From JAXMBX01 sp046349635 (lineage in GTDB: Bacteria > Planctomycetota > Planctomycetia > Planctomycetales > Planctomycetaceae): a stretch of DNA of 64,000 nucleotides. Shown piece by piece: positions 11,954 through 20,142 of the stretch (positions are counted from its first letter, which is position 1; every line of letters starts with the position of its first letter). The notes under the pieces were generated by a model. That model was not told the DNA's origin and searched no databases. It saw only the letters and a program-made list of their open reading frames with translations. The stretch covers positions 36,935-100,934 of the forward strand of contig JAXMBX010000012.1 in assembly GCA_046349635.1 (NCBI GenBank), read 5' to 3'. The translations under genes and the position numbers were made by a program.

Positions 11954-13090
11954 TTAAGAGTTTAATGCCGCTCGTGCGGCCAGAGCCTTCGCAGCCGCTT
12001 CTTCCGGAGTCGCTCCCAGGACGTTCAGGTGACCCATTTTCCGACCGGGGCGAGCCTCCGACTTGCCGTACAGGTGGAGCTTCACGTCGGACAGGGCACA
12101 CAAGGCGGCCCAGTTCGGAGTACGCGGTTCCCACAGATCCCCCAGCAGGTTTGCCATGGCGGCGGGGCGCAGGAGTTCAGTCGAGCCGAGTGGCAGACCG
12201 CAGACCGCGCGCAACTGCTGTTCGAACTGGCAGGTGACATGGGCGTCGATCGTCAGGTGGCCGGAGTTGTGGGGGCGGGGGGCCAATTCGTTCACGATCA
12301 GCTTGTGGTCGATGGTGAGAAAGAATTCGACACACAGCACGCCAACGACATCCAGCTTCTCCATGATCCCGCGGGCGATCTCGTGGGCCTGTTTGGCGAC
12401 AGCGGGGGGAATCCGGGCCGGACAGATGGAGAGATCCAGGATGTGGTTCTTGTGCTGATTCTCAATGACTTCAAACGGGGCGAAGGAACCATCCAGCCCC
12501 CGGGCTGCGACGACGGAAACTTCCCGCTCGAAATTGATAAACCCTTCCAGAACCGCTTCGTCGGTTTTCAGTTTCTGCCACGCGGAAGCGGCTTCTTCGA
12601 CAGCATTGATCCGGATCTGCCCCTTGCCGTCGTACCCCCAGCCTGCGGTTTTCAGGATGGCGGGAGTGCCGATCGTTTGCAGCGCGTTCTGCAGTTCTTC
12701 CGCGGAATGCACCACCGCAAACGGGGCTACCGGAAAACCATTCCCGCTCAAAAACGTTTTTTCGCGCAACCGATGCTGGGTGGTATGCAGGACGGAACCG
12801 GCCGGGCGGACGACCGTGCATTCGGCGCAGGCTTCGGCGGTCGCGGCCGGAACATTTTCAAACTCGAAGGAGACGACCTGCACCCCCCGGGCAAACTCCC
12901 GGACACGGTCGAGATCCAGATAGTCGGCGGTCACTTCCTTATCGGCCACTTGGCCGGTCGGGGTGTCGGTGTCAGGGGAATAGGTATGCACGCGGTACCC
13001 CAGGCGTCGCGCGGCGATGGCGAACATCCGCCCCAGTTGGCCGCTCCCCAGAACTCCGACCGTCCCGCCCGGAAGAATAGGTGCATTCAT
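11954..13090 (-). CDS. purK: 5-(carboxyamino)imidazole ribonucleotide synthase PurK
   Basis: PurK carboxylates AIR to N5-CAIR with ATP and bicarbonate in purine synthesis. The N-terminal fold begins GTVGVLGSGQLGRM, followed by FEFENVP, and the ATP-grasp signature ILKTAGWGYDGKGQIRI. The C-terminal catalytic region VNELAPRPHNSGHLTIDA is typical. The ATG at 13090 (MNAPILPGG) is chosen because the in-frame extension upstream overlaps the neighbouring SDR gene and is not family-like. Length is 378 residues, normal for PurK. No purE is in the window. It lies 28 bases after the SDR gene on the same strand, so the two are probably co-transcribed. Confidence 0.93.
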   Translation of the reverse strand: MNAPILPGGTVGVLGSGQLGRMFAIAARRLGYRVHTYSPDTDTPTGQVADKEVTADYLDLDRVREFARGVQVVSFEFENVPAATAEACAECTVVRPAGSVLHTTQHRLREKTFLSGNGFPVAPFAVVHSAEELQNALQTIGTPAILKTAGWGYDGKGQIRINAVEEAASAWQKLKTDEAVLEGFINFEREVSVVAARGLDGSFAPFEVIENQHKNHILDLSICPARIPPAVAKQAHEIARGIMEKLDVVGVLCVEFFLTIDHKLIVNELAPRPHNSGHLTIDAHVTCQFEQQLRAVCGLPLGSTELLRPAAMANLLGDLWEPRTPNWAALCALSDVKLHLYGKSEARPGRKMGHLNVLGATPEEAAAKALAARAALNS

Positions 13091-13118
13091 GACCGAGAAT
13101 TTTCTTTCAATGTCTAAC

Positions 13119-13940
13119 TTAGCAGGCCCAGCATTGAGCGCCGCCATCGACCCGCAGCACCTGACCGGAAACGTATTGGCCCAGCGGGCCACAGAAGAAT
13201 TCCACCACGCGCGTCACTTCGTCCACCAGAGCGACCCGATCCAGCGTTCCTTCCGTGACGAGCTTTTCTTCCGGGACATGACGGGTTCCAAGGTAGCGTC
13301 CGGTTCGGGCATCGCCGGGAGCCAGACTGTTGACGTTAATGTTGTAAGGGCGGAGCTGTGTCGCCAGGCAGCGGGTGTATTCCACCACCGCGGCTTTGGC
13401 CGTGGAGTAGATCGAACTGTATTCGTTCCCCTTGAACGCGGCCGTGGAAGAAAGGGTCAGGATGCGTCCCGATTTGCGGGGCATCATCCGGCGGGCGGCT
13501 TGCTGGCAGATCAGGATCGTCGTCAGGACGTTGCGGTCCATCACCGTTTTGATGTCCGCCAGCGAAACCATCACGCTGTCATTCGGATTCGGCTTTCCTC
13601 CCGCCGCTCCGATATCACCTCCCGCGTTATGAATCAGGAAGTCGATCGGTCCCAGTTCCTGTTCCGTCGTCGCGACGATGCGCTCCACTTCCTCGGCAAT
13701 CGTCAGGTCCGCAAGCAGGCGGATGGTTTTGACCCGGTACTGCTCGCCGATCTGCCGGGCGGTTTCGGTCAGCGTGGTTCCCTCACCATATTCGGCCGGA
13801 CCATGCTCACGGGCGCCATGCACACCCACCTTGCAGCCCAGCGATGCCAGGTGCTCGGCAAAGGCCCGCCCCAGGCCCCGCCCTGCCCCGGTGACGAGAG
13901 CCGTTTTTCCTTCCAGAAGCCGTGTTTCCTGAGTCGTCAT
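13119..13940 (-). CDS. Short-chain dehydrogenase/reductase (SDR)
   Basis: This is a classical SDR of 273 residues from the ATG at 13940. The nucleotide-binding motif TGAGRGLG is at residues 17-24, IHNAGG follows, and the catalytic S165, Y178 and K182 (SSIYSTAK) are present. The C-terminus (SGQVLRVDGGAQCW) matches FabG-like reductases. Substrate is unknown. An upstream in-frame extension of 15 residues is possible but less family-like. The adjacency to purK looks like operon neighbourhood rather than a pathway link. Confidence 0.85.
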   Translation of the reverse strand: MTTQETRLLEGKTALVTGAGRGLGRAFAEHLASLGCKVGVHGAREHGPAEYGEGTTLTETARQIGEQYRVKTIRLLADLTIAEEVERIVATTEQELGPIDFLIHNAGGDIGAAGGKPNPNDSVMVSLADIKTVMDRNVLTTILICQQAARRMMPRKSGRILTLSSTAAFKGNEYSSIYSTAKAAVVEYTRCLATQLRPYNINVNSLAPGDARTGRYLGTRHVPEEKLVTEGTLDRVALVDEVTRVVEFFCGPLGQYVSGQVLRVDGGAQCWAC

Positions 13941-14041
13941 ATTCTGTCCTGCGCTCGAAAAGTACCGCGAATCTTGCTGGTCCACAGCTTACGAGAGGGG
14001 GAGTCTGACTTCAACGCCGTGAAGCACCGGCGTCGGCGGGG

Positions 14042-15634
14042 TTAAAGCGCGGGATCGTGATGTCGCAGGACGTTGAGCGTAATCTTGGAAACGGCCTCAT
14101 CGACCAGTAAGGAACTGCACCAGGTGATGGAACCCGCCGCAAACACGCTCCCTCCAGAAGCGGTCTCGTAAATCGTCATGTCCGCCCCGCCGTTCTGACC
14201 GGGGTTTTGTCCTTTGGCGAGTTTGACCACGTTGGCCGGAGAATGTTTGGAGACTTTGTCCGTCTCATGCCCGGAAGCGCCTCCCGGACAACGTTTGTGC
14301 AGACTCTGGGTTCCAAACAGATCCCCCTCCTTTAACCCGGTGTCGGCGAAGACCCAATGCCCTTCGTCAACGACCTTGAAAGGAGCCGACGTCATGATCC
14401 CTTCATAATCGAACACGACTCCCAGCAGATTCGCTTCCGACTCGACCCGTGTTGCAAACCGGCTTTCGCATTCCTGCTTTCGAATCCGGTCCCGCTCGTC
14501 CCCGTTCTGGACGACGATGGTGTGCTCATCGAGAAAGTCGACTTCGCAGTTCAGGCCATTGCCGCCGAGATACAGCAGTTTCCCGCCCCGGTCCTGAATC
14601 CAGCTCTTCAACTCGAAATACATTTTTCGGGACCAGTATTCCGGATGCGGCCCGAGGATCACCTGCTGATAGTCATCCAGTTTCAGGACACCGGACTGCA
14701 ACTGCGTTTCGGCATAGACGTCGTGGGGAATTCCTTCCCGTTCGAGCCAGCCCAGGAGCCGCCATTCCGCCGGAGCAAGGTGGCAGGCAGTCCGCCCTTC
14801 GATCGGATCGGTCACCTGATCCGTTTCGGGGACGTGATTAATGATTTCCGGGCGATCAAAGGACAATGGATCGTACGTCCAGGAGCTGTAGGTATTCGCG
14901 TCCGGCCCTGAGTAACGGGGGAGATCCTGCCGACTGTTCACCGTAGGGACCGAGAGCAGGCGATCCGCATTGATGTAGTTGCTCCGTCCGCCGAAATTGT
15001 TGTAGGCGTTCCACGTAATATTCGCCAGGATTACCGCCACCTTCGCCTGCGGGCGCGCCGGCGCGACAATCCAGGGGAAGGAACTGAATAAGCCGGACGG
15101 AGTCTTGGCGTGGAAGTAATACAGGCCCGAACGGGCGGGGCCTTCCACCCTCTGGGCGTGGACGGAATTGGAATAGCCCTGCTTGTTCCACTGCACACCG
15201 GTTTGCGTGAAGTCTCCATCGGGAAGAATTTGCACAGTGGCGCGGGGGCCATGTTCATCGAACCAGCCCAGTTCCCGAACCAGTTCTTTTTGCCAGCCGT
15301 ATCGCCACAACGAAAGGTGATACTGCTCCGGGGAATGGACCCGGAATTCGGCGGTCTCGCCGGACCGCACCCACTTGGGCCAGGGATAGCCCAGCAGGCG
15401 ATCGCTCAACAGCCGAAAGTGGTGCGGAGTCGCTTCGTCCACCCGCATTTCAACCCGCTTCGCACCATATCCTTGTTTTGCCAGTGTGACTCGGTACAGG
15501 CCGGGAGGCACATCGGCATGAATCGCTCCCGTCGCCCGGGAACGTGCCTCCCACGAGTTCCCGTTCCGTTCGAATTCCAGCAGGACGTCCGCCAATGCGA
15601 CGTAGTTTTCATCACTGACATAGCCAATCAGCAT
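14042..15634 (-). CDS. DMFA2-like protein (N,N-dimethylformamidase beta-subunit type) with N-terminal beta domain
   Basis: The 530-residue product starts with a carboxypeptidase-regulatory-like beta domain (ALADVLLEFERN, PPGLYRVTLAKQGYG) and continues with the large domain found in the beta subunit of N,N-dimethylformamidase. Recognisable pieces are GLYYFHAKTP, the ILANITWNAYNNFGGRSNY stretch, VILGPHPEYWS and LLYLGGNGLN, and a C-terminal VFAAGSITWCSSL. The glutamine-amidotransferase-like core is seen, but whether it has amidase activity here is unknown. No signal peptide is evident. No alpha subunit is seen nearby. The frame is intact. Confidence 0.7.
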   Translation of the reverse strand: MLIGYVSDENYVALADVLLEFERNGNSWEARSRATGAIHADVPPGLYRVTLAKQGYGAKRVEMRVDEATPHHFRLLSDRLLGYPWPKWVRSGETAEFRVHSPEQYHLSLWRYGWQKELVRELGWFDEHGPRATVQILPDGDFTQTGVQWNKQGYSNSVHAQRVEGPARSGLYYFHAKTPSGLFSSFPWIVAPARPQAKVAVILANITWNAYNNFGGRSNYINADRLLSVPTVNSRQDLPRYSGPDANTYSSWTYDPLSFDRPEIINHVPETDQVTDPIEGRTACHLAPAEWRLLGWLEREGIPHDVYAETQLQSGVLKLDDYQQVILGPHPEYWSRKMYFELKSWIQDRGGKLLYLGGNGLNCEVDFLDEHTIVVQNGDERDRIRKQECESRFATRVESEANLLGVVFDYEGIMTSAPFKVVDEGHWVFADTGLKEGDLFGTQSLHKRCPGGASGHETDKVSKHSPANVVKLAKGQNPGQNGGADMTIYETASGGSVFAAGSITWCSSLLVDEAVSKITLNVLRHHDPAL

Positions 15635-15952
15635 GGGAGGCGTCTCGCGGGTTCAAGGTGGAGCACAGGGTTGGCTCCAAGATACCGACTCTTGTGTCGG
15701 GGATCTTTCGAACGTGCCAGTTTGACAGCAGCGGACGGGCAATTTCCAGATTCGACAACTCTGCCAATCTGACAGAATTTGTGGCTGTTCAGAGTTGATG
15801 CAAAACTGGGGTTTTTCTTGTAACGTATTATTGTGTCAAGTGTTATGCGACGCCGGTCACTCACGGAGATGGGGGGAATGGCTTTTGCTGTAATCTGTCC
15901 CAGGCATGTTCCTGATGTCACAAAGGGCTATTCACTAGAGGGTTAGATTCGC
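15635..15952 (+). promoter_or_regulatory. Upstream region of the Hsp20 cluster with promoter candidate
   Basis: The 318-base gap holds TTGTAA (15818-15823) and TGTTAT (15841-15846) with a 17-base spacer, about 105 bases before the first Hsp20 start, a plausible sigma70-type promoter. No CIRCE-like inverted repeat or clear heat-shock sigma site is visible. An AGAGGG ribosome-binding site (15937-15942) precedes the ATG at 15953. No small gene is seen. Confidence 0.35.
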
Positions 15953-16510
15953 ATGGCGATCTTTCGGTGGCAGCAGAATTGGGGGCCGTTTCACGATCTG
16001 GAGCGCGAAGTCGATCGCCTGCTGGAAGGGATTCGCATCCCCTTCCATAGTCTCCGCGTCGAGCGCCAATTTCCCCCCTGCAACCTCTACGAACTGGATG
16101 AGGAATACCTGCTCGTCGCGGAAGTGGCCGGGATTCAGCCCGAGGAACTGGAACTGACGATTGCCAACGGAGTCCTCACGATTAAAGGAATCCGTTCGAA
16201 AGCGGATCCGATTCCGGAAGAACGCTATCGTCGACGCGAACGATTTCGCGGGAAATGGGAACGCTCTTTCTCGCTTCCGGAACGGGTCGAAGAAGAACGG
16301 ATCGCCGCGGAATACACGGATGGGGTCTTGAAGATTCATTTGCCGAAACCTGTGGCGGTGGTGCCGCGGCAGATTCCTGTGTTTGGAGTCGCATCGGGAG
16401 GACAACTTCCCGAGGGGACGCAGCCAATGTTGCTGCCTCGTCCGATCGTTCCCGAGACTCCAATCAACCCACAGACCCCGATCATCTCGGAAAATGGGGA
16501 GGGAGCATGA
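15953..16510 (+). CDS. Small heat-shock protein Hsp20, copy 1
   Basis: Hsp20 proteins hold unfolding proteins in oligomeric assemblies. The alpha-crystallin domain spans about residues 40-130: NLYELDEEYLLVAEVAG, the LTIANGVLTIKG strand and the terminal DGVLKIHLPK. The N-terminal arm is short and tryptophan/arginine-rich (MAIFRWQQNW). A proline-rich tail of about 50 residues follows, longer than usual. It overlaps the next Hsp20 gene by 4 bases (ATGA), so translation is probably coupled. Confidence 0.9.
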   Translation: MAIFRWQQNWGPFHDLEREVDRLLEGIRIPFHSLRVERQFPPCNLYELDEEYLLVAEVAGIQPEELELTIANGVLTIKGIRSKADPIPEERYRRRERFRGKWERSFSLPERVEEERIAAEYTDGVLKIHLPKPVAVVPRQIPVFGVASGGQLPEGTQPMLLPRPIVPETPINPQTPIISENGEGA

Positions 16511-16908
16511 ACCACGAAGTGACACCTTCTGGAGCAGACAAGCTCCCTCCACCCCTCACCCAGGCGCCGCTGGAACATGCGGTCTTCACGCCTCCCATCG
16601 ACATCTATGAATCGGGGGATGATCTGGTCTTGCGTGCGGATGTTCCGGGGGTCAAGCTGGAATCTGTGGACGTCCAGGTGCAGGACAACAGGCTGACCAT
16701 TTTTGGGCGCGTCGGGAGTCTGATTCCTGAAAACGCCCATGTCTTGCATCAGGAGTTTGAAGTTGGGGATTACCTGCGGTCGTTTATCCTGAGCGATCAG
16801 GTGGACCATAGTCGCATCGTGGCCCGTCTGAATCAGGGCCTGCTCGAAGTCGTGCTTCCGAAAGCTCCCAAGGCACAGCCTCGCCGCATTCAGGTCAAAG
16901 AGGACTGA
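16507..16908 (+). CDS. Small heat-shock protein Hsp20, copy 2
   Basis: The 133-residue second member has its alpha-crystallin domain from residue ~28: PPIDIYESGDDLVLRADVPG, VQVQDNRLTIFG and GLLEVVLPKA. The ATG at 16507 overlaps the TGA of copy 1, the usual arrangement for translational coupling. It diverges strongly from both neighbours, so the three are old paralogues rather than a recent duplication. Mixed hetero-oligomers are possible, an inference. Confidence 0.9.
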   Translation: MNHEVTPSGADKLPPPLTQAPLEHAVFTPPIDIYESGDDLVLRADVPGVKLESVDVQVQDNRLTIFGRVGSLIPENAHVLHQEFEVGDYLRSFILSDQVDHSRIVARLNQGLLEVVLPKAPKAQPRRIQVKED

Positions 16909-16970
16909 GCCGCTCCTCCGTCCGAAATCAATCGCTTCCCGAAATCAATCTCTACCAAGAGGAAAAAATC

Positions 16971-17456
16971 ATGAACGAATCCTTTGGGTTTAATCCGAGT
17001 GCCACCCTGGATCGCCTCCGGCAGGAATTTGAGGGGATGCTGGACCGGATGAAGTCAAATGGGGAGAAGACGCTGGAAACACTGGGGATTCGCCCCGGTA
17101 AATATTCCGTAGCCGTGGACCTTTGGGAGACCGCGGAAGATGTCTTTGTGCGCGCGGATCTCCCCGGCCTGGATGCGACTGCCGTGGAAGTGCTGTTGTT
17201 GGGAAATATGCTGACGCTGCGTGGCAAGAGAACGAATGCAGAGGCAAACCCCTCCGACGTCGTCCATCTGAAGGAACGGCCTTACGGGGATTTCGAGCGC
17301 GTTCTGCCGTTGCCCTCCCCGGTCGATCCGGCCCAGGTAAGTGCCCAGACGACGAACGGGGTCCTGACCATTCGGCTTCCGAAGAAGGAATCCGCCAAGC
17401 CCCATCCGATCAAGATCCAGACCGGCTCTTCTCCGGCATCGCAGGCCGGAATGTAA
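16971..17456 (+). CDS. Small heat-shock protein Hsp20, copy 3
   Basis: The 161-residue third member has a helical N-terminal arm (LDRLRQEFEGMLDRM) and an alpha-crystallin domain with SVAVDLWETAEDVFVRADLP, LLLGNMLTLRGKR and NGVLTIRLPK at the end. A GAGGAA ribosome-binding site (16959-16964) lies seven bases before ATG. It follows copy 2 by 62 bases on the same strand and converges with the FAD oxidoreductase gene. No terminator-like hairpin is visible between them. Confidence 0.9.
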   Translation: MNESFGFNPSATLDRLRQEFEGMLDRMKSNGEKTLETLGIRPGKYSVAVDLWETAEDVFVRADLPGLDATAVEVLLLGNMLTLRGKRTNAEANPSDVVHLKERPYGDFERVLPLPSPVDPAQVSAQTTNGVLTIRLPKKESAKPHPIKIQTGSSPASQAGM

Positions 17457-17465
17457 AAACGCGGT

Positions 17466-18680
17466 TCAAGCGGAAGACGTTGTGAGGCGTTCAGGCTGCT
17501 TGCCGGTCGTGATCCAGTCCAGAATTAACTGGCCCGTTCCCACGCATTGCAGCGTTTCATCCCGCAGGCCCGGGAGCCACCAGGCATTTTGCACCGTGGA
17601 AAGCTGTCGCACGTCCGGCTGGAATGTCTTCGGCCGGCGGACCTCTTGTCGCATCAGTTTGACGCACTTCATCAGCGGTTCGTCCGCAAACAGATCCCGC
17701 AGCTTTGTGTCCAGATCGCGGAGCGAGTCTTCTTCGGGAGTGCGGCGCGGCTGGAGCGCCCCGACGATCATCTCCCCCGTTTTCAACTGCTGAACTTCCA
17801 CGGTGTCGCTCACGGCATGCCGCAACATCGGCATGAAGGAGCGGGTCATCCCCATAAGGAGTTCCTGCCCATCGAGTGACGGTACCGGCATCGTTCCGGC
17901 CAGTTCCTGCGGGATCTGCTCCGTTGCAAACAGAATTTGTTTCGGCTCAAACTTTCCCGCGGACGTCGTGACCGATTGCAGCCGATTGCTCACAATCTCG
18001 ACGCTGTCGATCTGGACGCCCGTGCGGCAACCTCCGTTTTTCGCGGCAATTCGCCTCAGGAAAGAGAGCGCGGCACGCAGCGGATGCAGCACTCCTTCAC
18101 CGGGACAGAAGAGACCCGTGGAAGACGGGAACGTCAGCGCAGGTTCCATCGTCTCGACTTGCGAGGGTTCGACTTCCTGGATCGGCCAGCCTTCTGCCTG
18201 GCGGTGCTCCGCTTCCGGCAACAATGCATGGGTCAGTGGAGAGGTGGGGGTTGCGAGCAGTCCACAGACTTTCCAGTTCAGGTCGATTCCCGGGCGGACG
18301 GTCAACCGGCTCCAGGCATCGCGACAGTAGAGGAGAAAGTCGCGGTCCGACTCTTCTCCCGACAGCGCCGCGCGAATCGGCCAGATCATTCCGGCGTCCA
18401 GATCCGGAATCCCTTTCTGCAACCCCCGGGCATCGAGCAACTGGACGGAGAGCCCCTTTTCCGCGGCGAGACACCCCGTCGCCAGTCCGGCCAGGCCACA
18501 TCCCACGATCAGCAAGTCCGGCCGGGAGATCAGAGGCCCGTTGATCCGGGAGGCATATTCGTCCTGCTCCTTGGTGGTGAGGGTCTCCCACCACAGAGAT
18601 TCATCGCTGACAACAACCGGAGAGGACTCCGAGGGGTGGGTGTAAGAGGTGGAGTCGTCCGAAGTCTCGGGTGGGGACAT
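17466..18680 (-). CDS. FAD-dependent oxidoreductase, D-amino-acid-oxidase (DAO) type
   Basis: The protein has a dinucleotide-binding Rossmann fold starting LLIVGCGLAGLATG near residue 58, then the acidic FAD-ribose-binding end LLDARG, and a DAO-like substrate domain with GEGVLHPLRAAL and a conserved C-terminal CVGTGQLILDW. The N-terminal ~55 residues are Ser/Thr/Glu-rich and look like a disordered extension. The ATG at 18680 is preferred over a TTG at 18695, although neither has a strong ribosome site. Substrate is unknown; amine or amino-acid oxidation is the family theme. Confidence 0.75.
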   Translation of the reverse strand: MSPPETSDDSTSYTHPSESSPVVVSDESLWWETLTTKEQDEYASRINGPLISRPDLLIVGCGLAGLATGCLAAEKGLSVQLLDARGLQKGIPDLDAGMIWPIRAALSGEESDRDFLLYCRDAWSRLTVRPGIDLNWKVCGLLATPTSPLTHALLPEAEHRQAEGWPIQEVEPSQVETMEPALTFPSSTGLFCPGEGVLHPLRAALSFLRRIAAKNGGCRTGVQIDSVEIVSNRLQSVTTSAGKFEPKQILFATEQIPQELAGTMPVPSLDGQELLMGMTRSFMPMLRHAVSDTVEVQQLKTGEMIVGALQPRRTPEEDSLRDLDTKLRDLFADEPLMKCVKLMRQEVRRPKTFQPDVRQLSTVQNAWWLPGLRDETLQCVGTGQLILDWITTGKQPERLTTSSA

Positions 18681-18721
18681 GCTGCGACGTATCAATCACG
18701 AAGGAACCATCGACGTCGGCG

Positions 18722-19021
18722 TCACGCCTGATCAACGGTCAGCGGTCGATGGAGTCGCGGCCCGTCTTCCGACTGTTGTACCGAATGGGGCGCGTGAGGG
18801 GAATCCTGCCGCATCAACCAGGGAAGACGAGGGATCAATCTTTCCAGTCTCTGGTCGATTTCCGCCTGCATCTGGTATTTAAGAATCAGCCGGCCCAGCC
18901 ACCCGGCCCATTCCCAGCGTCCCGCGTATTTCTCCGCCACTTCGTGTTCAATGTCCCGAATGGCTCGTTCCAGACGCGATTCCTGGGGATCGAAGATGCG
19001 AATTTGTGCTGATGGAGACAT
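18722..19021 (-). CDS. Hypothetical small protein
   Basis: From the ATG at 19021 the product is about 99 residues (MSPSAQIRIFDPQESRLE), with an amphipathic, charged and tryptophan-containing core (YAGRWEWAGWLGRLILKYQM). It has no membrane helix or signal peptide. It lies directly upstream of the FAD oxidoreductase gene on the same strand, 41 bases away, and may be co-transcribed. I do not recognise a family. Confidence 0.5.
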   Translation of the reverse strand: MSPSAQIRIFDPQESRLERAIRDIEHEVAEKYAGRWEWAGWLGRLILKYQMQAEIDQRLERLIPRLPWLMRQDSPHAPHSVQQSEDGPRLHRPLTVDQA

Positions 19022-19178
19022 GAGGGTCTTCCCGAAGAGAATGAGGCGGCCGCGAATGCGGCATAGCGCCATCGTATCCGGGGAAGAACCCTTCGAAAAC
19101 GGGAATGTCCTGACTTGCGCGATGTCTCCTGCCAGGGAAAAGTCGGATCATACGGTTTGTAACGATCGGAGACCTCCC

Positions 19179-20060
19179 TCAGGAAGTCTGCCGCGCCTGC
19201 AGCATGATTCCCACCAGCAGGTCATAAACCGTATGGCAGCCCACCGTCACCCCGAAACCCCGCCACATGAAAAGGGCCGAGAACACCAACCCTGCCAGCG
19301 CACGGAAGGAGCAGGTGAAAATCGTGAACGGGTCCGCGCCGGGGCCGATGTAATGCGCCGCGGCGAAGGCGCCACTGTTCAGAATGATCGCCGCGAACGC
19401 AGCGAAGGAAGCGGGGAGCATCAAGCCTCTGAGCACGATATACAGCACGGGCAGCAGACAGAGCCGGAACAAGACCTCTTCGTAAACGCCGGCACCGACA
19501 AACGTGACGAACTTCTCCCAGAGGAGCGTGCTATTGGCGGCCCCCACCGCCATGGTCTTGGGGATCTGATAATGTTGAAAGGCGATGTCCTGCAACTGCC
19601 CCACCACCACCAGAAAGCTGGCGAACAGCATGCTCTCAAAGGCCATCCCGCAGAAGGCGCTCGGACGAAACTGAATGCGAAAGCGACCCGCGACCTGCCA
19701 GATGATCAGGATCACCGCGACGATCCCGGGAAGCAGAAAAGGCTGATCGAGGCCGAATTCGGTCAGCCAGCCACGGAGCAGGGAATCGGCTCCGTTTTGA
19801 ACGGTCATTTTCCGCTCCGTCCCCGTGTACATCATCCCCAGTTCGTACGCCAGGAACAGCGGCGTGAGGAAGAACAGGCTCATCAACGGCTGGCAGACCA
19901 GTGTCCAATAGTCTTCGGGAGCCGGAGGAGCGGGCTTGGCTTCCTTTTCCTCGGCCTCTTCTTCGCGCGGTTTTTCCTCGACCTTGGGCTTCTTGGCCTT
20001 GGGTTTTTCAGGAGGAGCTGGGGGGGCGGGCTTGGACCAGAACATCTTCGACTCCTGCAT
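19179..20060 (-). CDS. CPBP-family intramembrane metalloprotease
   Basis: CPBP/Abi proteins are multi-pass membrane proteases. The EExxxR motif is at residues 194-199 (YEEVLFR), followed by FAAAHY (the second motif's histidine) and GCHTVYD near the end. At least six hydrophobic segments are visible (for example SLFFLTPLFLAYELGMMY, PGIVAVILIIWQVAG and FTCSFRALAGLVFSALFM). The N-terminus (residues 8-50) is unusual: proline, alanine, lysine and glutamate repeats (SKPAPPAPPEKPKAKK), suggesting a flexible cytoplasmic tether. The gene stands alone between the small hypothetical gene and the HD-GYP-like gene. Confidence 0.82.
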   Translation of the reverse strand: MQESKMFWSKPAPPAPPEKPKAKKPKVEEKPREEEAEEKEAKPAPPAPEDYWTLVCQPLMSLFFLTPLFLAYELGMMYTGTERKMTVQNGADSLLRGWLTEFGLDQPFLLPGIVAVILIIWQVAGRFRIQFRPSAFCGMAFESMLFASFLVVVGQLQDIAFQHYQIPKTMAVGAANSTLLWEKFVTFVGAGVYEEVLFRLCLLPVLYIVLRGLMLPASFAAFAAIILNSGAFAAAHYIGPGADPFTIFTCSFRALAGLVFSALFMWRGFGVTVGCHTVYDLLVGIMLQARQTS

Positions 20061-20142
20061 TCATCTCGGCGATCGGCAAAACCGTCACCGAATTGAGGAG
20101 CCTCCCTGCTGGGGTGAGCGCGATCCTTCGCTGGGCTATGTT

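Noticed and set aside
12029..13117. Long open frame on the + strand across purK
   Set aside because: It is antisense to a well-supported purK gene with all motifs, and its protein has no recognisable domain.
18951..20096. Long + strand open frame antisense to the CPBP gene
   Set aside because: Its translation is low-complexity (RH/E/Q-rich) and the minus strand encodes an intact CPBP protease with EExxxR.
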